Below are positions 57,833 through 64,000 of a stretch of DNA of 64,000 bases, piece by piece. The DNA is from Pseudomonadota bacterium. GTDB taxonomy: Bacteria > Pseudomonadota > Gammaproteobacteria > Eutrophobiales > Eutrophobiaceae. The position numbers and the translations under genes were made by a program. The DNA lies in NCBI GenBank assembly GCA_013112535.1, contig JABFGI010000002.1, forward strand, positions 124,001 through 188,000, read 5' to 3'. Numbering within the stretch: the stretch's first letter is position 1; each line of letters begins with the position of its first letter. The notes beneath the pieces are model-generated. The model did no database searches and had not been told where the DNA came from. It saw only the letters and a program-made list of their open reading frames with translations.

Positions 57833-58915
57833 GTGACTAACCAGAATAAATTACTGTTTATTATTTTTGCTTTATTTATGAACAGTTCTCATGTCATTGC
57901 AAGTGACAACGCATGTAGTGCTGAAGAACCCACGAGCTGTCTAAACGGTGTTGGCCCTGCTGTTACTAATCCGGATAGCTTACGGATGGCAGCAAAGCAA
58001 ATTTCAAAACAGTCGAACACACAGTCAGAAAATAATAATTCAACAGCGGCTTTTTTTGGTGAGTCGGCTATGTCCGGACTTGCTGCCGGTGATGGATATT
58101 CAGACTGGGGAGTATGGAGTAGTATCAGTCATAATAAATTTGGTGCTGATATCCCCATTAATTCTGCTGTACAACCTTTAGCCAAATACGATGCCTATCA
58201 AAGCACGATTTTTGTCGGAGCGGACAAACTGATTTCTGATAAATGGGTGCTTGGACTTACCGTCGGTTATGAAAATACAGACATTGATACAAAGTATAAC
58301 GGTGGCGATAATAAAACCGATGGTTTTACTATTGCACCTTATATGGCTTATCTGATTAATGATATTTTTAGTGTTGATATGGTTGCTGGTTATACCAGCC
58401 TGAGTACCGATACCGATAGAATAGATAATGTTACTGGCAGTACAGTTAGCGGAGACTTTGATGCTGATCGCTGGTTTGTCGCAACTAACCTGAATGCTAC
58501 TGTTTATCACGGTCAATGGGTATTTGGTGGTCGTCTCGGTTTACTCTATACAGAAGAAGATCAAGATGCTTATACTGAAAGAGGTGGCGCAACTGCCCGC
58601 ACTTTAGGTAAGCGACATATTGATCTAACACAAGGTTCTATCGGTGCAAACCTCGCATATACTCACGCTACTGTTGAGCCATTTGCGTCTATTACTTATT
58701 ACAATGATTTAGGTCGGGATAATGGCACCTCTACTGGCGGTTTACCTGCCGGGATTGGCGCGACTCAACCTACTGATGACGATGAATTTCAAACGGGACT
58801 AGGCGTTCGATATTTTGGCGATACTATCGATGGCACATTTGAATGGAATAGCGTGATTAGCCGCGACAACTTTGATGGTAATAGCGTGCTTTTAACACTA
58901 CGTATGTCTTTGTAA
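57833..58915 (+). CDS. autotransporter-like outer-membrane beta-barrel protein
   Basis: Starts at a GTG with GGAGAT 12 bp before it. The 360-residue protein has a signal peptide (LLFIIFALFMNSSHVIAS). A short low-complexity linker (QSNTQSENNNSTAAFF) precedes a C-terminal region of about 280 residues with the alternating pattern of an autotransporter barrel (GVWSSISHNKFGADIPI, then FVGADKLISDKWVLGLTVGYE). There is no passenger domain, so it is a barrel-only or truncated member. A terminator follows. Function unknown. Confidence 0.8.
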   Translation: MTNQNKLLFIIFALFMNSSHVIASDNACSAEEPTSCLNGVGPAVTNPDSLRMAAKQISKQSNTQSENNNSTAAFFGESAMSGLAAGDGYSDWGVWSSISHNKFGADIPINSAVQPLAKYDAYQSTIFVGADKLISDKWVLGLTVGYENTDIDTKYNGGDNKTDGFTIAPYMAYLINDIFSVDMVAGYTSLSTDTDRIDNVTGSTVSGDFDADRWFVATNLNATVYHGQWVFGGRLGLLYTEEDQDAYTERGGATARTLGKRHIDLTQGSIGANLAYTHATVEPFASITYYNDLGRDNGTSTGGLPAGIGATQPTDDDEFQTGLGVRYFGDTIDGTFEWNSVISRDNFDGNSVLLTLRMSL

Positions 58916-58944
58916 TGATTACAACATGAAATTCAAAGTAAAAG

Positions 58945-58968
58945 ACCCGGCGGAGTCCGGGTTTTTTT
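58945..58968 (+). terminator. rho-independent terminator after the barrel gene
   Basis: Hairpin ACCCGG (58945-58950) with CCGGGT (58957-58962) and then seven T. It lies 29 bp past the stop. Confidence 0.85.
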
Positions 58969-59048
58969 ATATATGCCCTTAAAGATTACTTCACATTAAG
59001 CTGTTATGATCACTGCTCTTTTACAACAATTACCAAGCTAAACTGAGA

Positions 59049-59552
59049 ATGGAAAAATTAATAGAACGTACTTTATTTGCAAGTCGCTGGTTACTAGCCC
59101 CAATATTTCTTGGTCTTTCATTAGCCTTAGTGGCATTGATCATAAAATTCTTTGAAGAACTGTATCATACACTAACAACAATATTATCTTTGAGTGAAGC
59201 TGAATTAATCTTGCATATTCTATCGATGATTGACATGGCGTTGGTGGGTAGCCTGATTGTCATGGTTATGTTCAGTAGCTACGAAAATTTTGTTTCCAAA
59301 ATTGACCTTGAAGAAGGCGCTGAAAAACTTGACTGGCTCGGCAAGCTCGATTCAGGCAGCCTTAAACTTAAGGTTGCTGCATCAATTGTTGCTATTTCGT
59401 CTATTCATCTATTACAGAAATTTATGGAAGTGCAAACCATACCTGATGAAAAGTTAAAGTGGTACGTCATCATACACATGACCTTCGTTGTTTCTGCATT
59501 AATGCTGGCATTTTTAGACAAGATTGCATTTGCAAGTCACCGTGAACATTAA
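59049..59552 (+). CDS. UPF0114 family membrane protein (YqhA-like)
   Basis: A 167-residue membrane protein. It begins [19 protein letters not shown] and has [24 protein letters not shown], both UPF0114 features, with about four helices. The role is not known. Its own promoter is likely because a terminator precedes it. Confidence 0.88.
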   Translation: MEKLIERTLFASRWLLAPIFLGLSLALVALIIKFFEELYHTLTTILSLSEAELILHILSMIDMALVGSLIVMVMFSSYENFVSKIDLEEGAEKLDWLGKLDSGSLKLKVAASIVAISSIHLLQKFMEVQTIPDEKLKWYVIIHMTFVVSALMLAFLDKIAFASHREH

Positions 59553-59616
59553 CTGACAAATAAAATCATTACTGAAGTTCTTCACTGTTTAATCTAACAA
59601 GTATGAGGAAAATGTT

Positions 59617-60012
59617 ATGAATATAAAAAAATATGCGATAGCAACAATTGCTACATTCGTTTTCATTTTTGTTTTTGAATGGCTTTGGCATGGTATGTTA
59701 ATGAAAGGAATGTATGAAGCAACAAAAGATGTGTGGCGTCCCGAAGACCCCAGTCTAATGGGTTATATATTTGCCAGTCAGTTTTTGTTTGCAGCCGTAC
59801 TAACTTATATCTATACATTAGTAGGGAAATATCTACCTTGTAAGCGCGGTATTGCGTTTGGTTTTTTTGCGGGTTTATTATTGGCCATACCAAACTTGGG
59901 TGTTTATGCTTATATGCCAATTCCATTGACCATTCCGTTAATGTGGATGCTTTCTATGCTAGTAGAATGTCTTGGCGCAGGAATGGTTATAGCTGCAATC
60001 TATAAAGAATAA
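59617..60012 (+). CDS. small membrane protein of unknown function
   Basis: A 131-residue protein with four predicted helices (ATIATFVFIFVFEWLW, FASQFLFAAVLTYIYTLVG, GIAFGFFAGLLLAIPNLGVY, LTIPLMWMLSMLVECLGAG). A good ribosome site (TATGAGGAAAA) precedes it. It may belong to a DUF1761-like group, but I am not sure. A shared terminator separates it from aceA. Confidence 0.75.
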   Translation: MNIKKYAIATIATFVFIFVFEWLWHGMLMKGMYEATKDVWRPEDPSLMGYIFASQFLFAAVLTYIYTLVGKYLPCKRGIAFGFFAGLLLAIPNLGVYAYMPIPLTIPLMWMLSMLVECLGAGMVIAAIYKE

Positions 60013-60040
60013 TGTTTAATTTTTTATATAAAAAAATAAA

Positions 60041-60063
60041 AAACCCCGCATTAAGCGGGGTTT
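60041..60063. terminator. bidirectional terminator between the membrane gene and aceA
   Basis: Arms AAACCCCGC (60041-60049) and GCGGGGTTT (60055-60063). There is a T run after it on the plus strand, and an A-rich run before it serves the minus strand. Confidence 0.88.
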
Positions 60064-60088
60064 TTTTGTACTTCTAAGTTACGACAAA

Positions 60089-61411
60089 TTATTTTTCGTC
60101 GAACTGTGCTTCTTCAGTAGAACCGGTTAACGCGGTGACAGAAGATGCACCACCTTGAATAACAGTAGTTACATCATCAAAGTAACCTGCACCCACTTCT
60201 TGCTGGTGAGATACGAAAGTATATCCACGTTCACGACCTTCAAATTCTGGCTCTTGAACCATTTCGGTATAGTGCTTCATGCCTTCGCCACGTGCATAGT
60301 TGTATGCGAAGTCGAAAGTACGGTACCAGTTCAAGTGAATACCAGCCAAGGTAATGAATTGGAATTTGTAACCAAGTTCAGACAATTCTTCCTGGAAGCT
60401 CGCAATTTGTGAATCACTCAGGTTTTTCTTCCAGTTGAAAGAAGGCGAACAGTTGTAAGACATCAATTGACCTGGAACTGCTGCTTGTACTGCTTGTGCG
60501 AATTCACGAGCAAAGCCAATATCAGGAGTACCTGTTTCACACCAAACCAAATCAGCGTAGGGCGCGTAAGCAATACCACGACTAATCGCTTGTTCCAAAC
60601 CGTTATTAACACGGTAGAAACCTTCTTGTGTACGTTCGCCAGTCAGGAAAGGTTTATCATTTTCGTCAAAGTCACTGGTTACCAGGTTAGCTGCTTCAGC
60701 ATCGGTACGAGCCAAAACAATTGTTGGTACTCCCATAACGTCAGCTGCTAAACGTGCTGCGCCTAATTTTTGAACTGCTTCTTGAGTAGGTACTAATACT
60801 TTACCACCCATATGACCACATTTTTTAACCGCTGCTAATTGATCTTCAAAGTGAGCACCAGCCGCACCGTTAGCAATCATGTTCTTCATTAATTCGTATG
60901 CGTTTAATACACCACCGAAACCGGCTTCAGCATCAGCAACGATAGGCAGGAAGTAATCAATCGCATCTTCTTCTGCTACTTTACCGTCAGCAATGTTTTT
61001 CCACTGGATTTCATCAGCACGTTTGAATGTATTGTTGATACGACGAACCATAGTTGGAACAGAATCGTAAGCATACAAAGATTGATCAGGATACATGGTT
61101 TCAGAAGTATTACCGTCAGCAGCAACCTGCCAACCTGATAAATAAACAGCTTCCAGACCTGCTTTTGCTTGTTGCATTGCTTGTCCCGCAGTGATTGCAC
61201 CAAATGCATTCACATAACCTTTTTTAGCAGACCCATTAACTTTTTCCCAAAGCTTTTCAGCGCCTCTTTTTGCAATGGTATATTCAGGCTGAATGCTACC
61301 GCGAAGACGAACAACGTCTTCAGCGCTGTAATCACGTTTTACATTTGCCCAACGTGGGTTTTCTGCCCAGTCTTTTTCTAAATCTTTAATCTGTTGTTCT
61401 CTGCTACTCAC
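60089..61411 (-). CDS. aceA: isocitrate lyase
   Basis: A 440-residue enzyme starting at a GTG with a strong AGGAGGAA ribosome site. The catalytic [11 protein letters not shown] motif, the [19 protein letters not shown] segment and [16 protein letters not shown] are present. It cleaves isocitrate to glyoxylate and succinate for growth on acetyl-CoA sources. Malate synthase is not in the window. A LysR gene is divergent. The intergenic region holds an inverted repeat CGCCATA/TATGGCG (61483-61505). Confidence 0.97.
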   Translation of the reverse strand: MSSREQQIKDLEKDWAENPRWANVKRDYSAEDVVRLRGSIQPEYTIAKRGAEKLWEKVNGSAKKGYVNAFGAITAGQAMQQAKAGLEAVYLSGWQVAADGNTSETMYPDQSLYAYDSVPTMVRRINNTFKRADEIQWKNIADGKVAEEDAIDYFLPIVADAEAGFGGVLNAYELMKNMIANGAAGAHFEDQLAAVKKCGHMGGKVLVPTQEAVQKLGAARLAADVMGVPTIVLARTDAEAANLVTSDFDENDKPFLTGERTQEGFYRVNNGLEQAISRGIAYAPYADLVWCETGTPDIGFAREFAQAVQAAVPGQLMSYNCSPSFNWKKNLSDSQIASFQEELSELGYKFQFITLAGIHLNWYRTFDFAYNYARGEGMKHYTEMVQEPEFEGRERGYTFVSHQQEVGAGYFDDVTTVIQGGASSVTALTGSTEEAQFDEK

Positions 61412-61555
61412 GGGAAATTCCTCCTGCTAAATATAAAGACAAGTCATACCAAATCGACTCATGTCCCAATGATTTTTAAATTCGCCATAACTATCAAGTA
61501 TGGCGCACAATTTTAGGGACGGTAAAAATAATGAGATCGCTACTATTTAGCAAGC

Positions 61556-61591
61556 TAATTATGTTAATAATTAGTATTAATTATGCTAATA
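61556..61591. promoter_or_regulatory. 22-bp-period direct repeat between aceA and its LysR gene
   Basis: TAATTATGTTAATA (61556) and TAATTATGCTAATA (61578) differ at one base and are 22 bp apart. They lie just upstream of a TATAAT (61599-61604) and the LysR ATG. They may be LysR-binding sites for autoregulation and for aceA control. Confidence 0.45.
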
Positions 61592-61612
61592 CTTGAACTA
61601 TAATAGGGACTT

Positions 61613-62584
61613 ATGGGCCGTTTTTATTACAAACAAAATCGTATTAAACAATTGAGAGCCTTTTGTTACACCGCACAATTACAGAGTATGTCACGTGCAG
61701 CAGAGCAAATGTTTCTCAGCCAACCCTCTATTTCTCTTTTAATTCAATCACTTGAAAAAGATTTAGGACAAAAATTATTTCTCCGTAAAGGTCCACGAAT
61801 TACGCTGACAGCAGAAGGCGCCATCCTCTTTGAGATGTCTTTGCCACTAGTAGAAGGTTTAGAAACGTTGCCAGAGAGTTTTGAAGAAAAATGCAAAAAC
61901 TCCGTTGTAGGCAGCCTCAATATCGCTGCTGTTGAAGCGATTATTCTTTATACATTGCCTGATATTATTAGTCGCTACACCAACACCTACCCCGATATAC
62001 ACATTAAATTGAATAATTGCTCTGCGTCAATCGGTGTTGAAAAGGTGCGCAATGGTGAAGTTGATTTTGCTATCGGTTCGATGTTGAATGTACCGGATGA
62101 CGTGGTATATCTACCTATTTACACGTTTGAACCGGTATTAATCACGCCAATTGGCCACCCATTGCTCGAAAACAAGCATGTAAGTATCCACGACATCAGC
62201 CAATACGGTTTGATATTGTCACCACAACATATGTCAACCTGGCAAATGGTGGATTTGGTTTTTAAACAATATAACGTTGACTACAAGGTTAATCTAGAAG
62301 CCGGTGGCTGGGAAGTCCTGAAAAAATATGTAGAAAATGGCCTGGGAGTGTCTATTGTTACCGACATATGTCTGTCTGGAAAAGAAAAACTGGGGTGCAT
62401 GCCTTTAAACGAATTTTTCCCTAAACGAACCTATGGTTTGTTTTTACGTAAAGAAAAGGTGCTGTCGCCTGCTGCTCGAGAATTTATTAAATGCATCGAT
62501 CCAAACGCAATAAATCAATTTAGTGCAAAAAATGATTTAATTAAAAAGAAACATATCGATATACACACTGTCAACCCTATATAA
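61613..62584 (+). CDS. LysR family regulator beside aceA
   Basis: A 323-residue LysR protein. The helix-turn-helix is in RIKQLRAFCYTAQLQSMSRAAEQMFLSQPSIS-type sequence at the start, then the effector domain to about residue 290. An AGGGA precedes the ATG, but a TATAAT only 8 bp upstream suggests a leaderless or very short leader. It is divergent from isocitrate lyase, so it probably controls the glyoxylate shunt. The C-terminal tail is not conserved. Confidence 0.9.
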   Translation: MGRFYYKQNRIKQLRAFCYTAQLQSMSRAAEQMFLSQPSISLLIQSLEKDLGQKLFLRKGPRITLTAEGAILFEMSLPLVEGLETLPESFEEKCKNSVVGSLNIAAVEAIILYTLPDIISRYTNTYPDIHIKLNNCSASIGVEKVRNGEVDFAIGSMLNVPDDVVYLPIYTFEPVLITPIGHPLLENKHVSIHDISQYGLILSPQHMSTWQMVDLVFKQYNVDYKVNLEAGGWEVLKKYVENGLGVSIVTDICLSGKEKLGCMPLNEFFPKRTYGLFLRKEKVLSPAAREFIKCIDPNAINQFSAKNDLIKKKHIDIHTVNPI

Positions 62585-62694
62585 CTAGTGGCACAAAACA
62601 TGCGTTAAACAAATGTAAAAAAAGAACTTGAAAAAACCTAGTGCTACGTATCATTATTAGATTATAAATATGCAGAAAAGTAAGAGTTAGAAAT

Positions 62695-63015
62695 ATGTCA
62701 GAAAAAACTGACAATCATTATGAAGATGATTTGGCGACACAGGAAGCTAAACCAAAGCTTAAACGACCGCCATTGTATAAAGTCATCTTGTTAAATGATG
62801 ATTACACACCTATGGATTTTGTTGTGCATGTATTGGAAACCTTTTTCTCGATCGATAGAGAAAATGCGACACGCATCATGCTTGATGTACATACACATGG
62901 TAAAGGCATATGTGGAATCTTTACCCATGAAATTGCAGAAACAAAAGTAACGTTAGTTAATGAATATTCACGAGAGAATCAGCACCCTCTTCTTTGTACT
63001 TTGGAAAAAGCCTAA
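62695..63015 (+). CDS. clpS: ClpS adaptor protein
   Basis: A 106-residue adaptor. It has [24 protein letters not shown] and [20 protein letters not shown], with the acidic binding pocket for N-end-rule substrates. It hands them to ClpAP. It is 11 bp before clpA. Confidence 0.96.
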   Translation: MSEKTDNHYEDDLATQEAKPKLKRPPLYKVILLNDDYTPMDFVVHVLETFFSIDRENATRIMLDVHTHGKGICGIFTHEIAETKVTLVNEYSRENQHPLLCTLEKA

Positions 63016-63026
63016 AGGTAAATGAT

Positions 63027-64000
63027 ATGCTTGATAAAGAACTCGAATTAACACTTAACAATGCGTTTAAAGAAGCAAGAGAGCTTCGTCATGAATTCAT
63101 GACAGTTGAACATTTATTGCTTGCCTTGCTTGATAATCCATCAGCAACGCGTGTGCTTGATGCCTGCGGTGCAAACCTGAATAGTTTGCATAGTGATTTA
63201 GTCAGGTTTATACAAGAAAACTCACCGATTATTGAAGATGGTGATGATAGGGAAACACAACCTACTTTAGGCTTCCAGCGTGTATTACAACGCGCTGTCT
63301 TTCATGTGCAATCGTCCGGTAAAAAAGAAGTCAGTGGCGCAAATGTTTTGATCGCAATTTTCGGTGAACGTGAATCACATGCGGCTTACTTTTTAAGTCA
63401 GCAGAATGTTGCGCGACTTGATGCGGTTAACTATCTTTCCCATGGCATTGCCAAAATAAATGAAGACGATGAGCATGATGATAACTTTAACGAAATTGAC
63501 GAAGAAGGACGTCCAGAGGAAGCAGGTAATAACCCTCTGGAGACCTATGCCGATAATCTTAATGAATTGGCGATGCAGGGCAAGATCGATCCACTGATAG
63601 GCAGGCAAATCGAAGTACAGAGAACAATTCAGATCCTTTGTCGCCGCCGCAAGAATAATCCTTTATATGTTGGTGAAGCCGGTGTCGGTAAAACTGCCAT
63701 TGCCGAAGGGCTGGCCAAACTCATTGTAGATGGTGAAGTACCTGATGTTTTAATGGACAGTGTTATTTATTCACTCGACCTCGGCGCTTTACTTGCAGGC
63801 ACGAAATACCGTGGTGACTTTGAAAAACGTTTAAAAAGTGTCATCGCTCAATTAAAGAAACAGGAAGGTGCTGTATTATTTATTGATGAGATACATACCA
63901 TCATTGGCGCAGGCGCAACTTCCGGTGGTGTCATGGATGCCTCAAACATTATTAAGCCGGTGTTAGCTTCCGGTGAATTAAAATGTATTGGTTCGACAAC
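63027..64000 (+). CDS. clpA: ATP-dependent Clp protease ATPase subunit ClpA, partial
   Basis: The gene runs off the window. The ATG at 63027 gives 324 visible residues. The Clp N-domain ([19 protein letters not shown]) is followed by a linker and the first AAA+ module, with Walker A GEAGVGKT and Walker [14 protein letters not shown]. It unfolds substrates for ClpP and works with ClpS just upstream. Confidence 0.97.
   Translation, partial: MLDKELELTLNNAFKEARELRHEFMTVEHLLLALLDNPSATRVLDACGANLNSLHSDLVRFIQENSPIIEDGDDRETQPTLGFQRVLQRAVFHVQSSGKKEVSGANVLIAIFGERESHAAYFLSQQNVARLDAVNYLSHGIAKINEDDEHDDNFNEIDEEGRPEEAGNNPLETYADNLNELAMQGKIDPLIGRQIEVQRTIQILCRRRKNNPLYVGEAGVGKTAIAEGLAKLIVDGEVPDVLMDSVIYSLDLGALLAGTKYRGDFEKRLKSVIAQLKKQEGAVLFIDEIHTIIGAGATSGGVMDASNIIKPVLASGELKCIGST

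Noticed and set aside
1..64000. Prophage or transposon insertion
   Set aside because: Apart from the tRNA-flanked toxin-antitoxin unit, no integrase, transposase or phage structural gene is seen.

Overview
The window is AT-rich chromosomal DNA from a gammaproteobacterium, most likely an uncultured marine or aquatic heterotroph. The gene order tpiA-secG-tRNA-Leu(GAG), the block rluB-scpB-scpA-trpS-yciO followed by yciB-yciI-bolA, and the clpS-clpA and aceA genes are typical of the class. I cannot name a genus. The left two thirds (about 1-45 kb) is catabolic and accessory. The right third (about 45-64 kb) is mostly housekeeping.

Layout. 1-5 kb: a minus-strand run of an HMGL-type acyltransferase, two ketopantoate-reductase-like enzymes and an M24 peptidase, divergent from a tryptophanase. 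5-15 kb: a polysaccharide-deacetylase-like protein, then the operon LLM oxidoreductase - FAH-family hydrolase - M20 hydrolase - fused CofG/CofH FO synthase (the deazaflavin core of F420), an AraC regulator and a MoCF/MocA molybdenum-cofactor fusion protein. 14.7-26.5 kb: an envelope cluster (RND/MMPL permease, YCF48 beta-propeller, TetR regulator, DUF1329, DUF1302), a MoxR ATPase plus VWA protein pair, and a DUF3179 membrane protein. 26.7-39.2 kb: a beta-oxidation bifunctional enzyme, a DMT exporter, Rieske protein, ETF-QO, EtfA, EtfB, PPDK, and a gcdG-gcdH glutarate module with its LysR regulator. 40.4-45.3 kb: a three-subunit DMSO-reductase-family molybdoenzyme resembling phenylacetyl-CoA:acceptor oxidoreductase, and an ABM-domain membrane protein. 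45.4-47.7 kb: an orphan trpB and a toxin-antitoxin cassette lying between a complete tRNA-Leu gene and an exact 58-bp copy of its 3' part. 47.7-64 kb: housekeeping genes, isocitrate lyase with a divergent LysR gene, and clpS-clpA (clpA runs off the end).

How it fits together. A 16-bp palindrome of the type CATACGGTTCCGTATG occurs in five intergenic regions: beside tetR and the YCF48/RND genes, over the DUF1302/DUF1329 promoter, before MoxR/VWA, between the DUF3179 gene and the beta-oxidation gene, and at the promoter of the molybdoenzyme. This links genes spread over 26 kb into one probable TetR regulon, plausibly for uptake and CoA-dependent oxidation of a hydrophobic or aromatic substrate. 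Electrons from acyl-CoA dehydrogenases would leave by ETF and ETF-QO. A perfect FNR-type box beside two of the operators suggests added oxygen control. A second motif, a direct repeat with a 22-bp period, precedes three other operons and may be a site for the AraC regulator. Functions of the specific pathways are inferred from families and context only.
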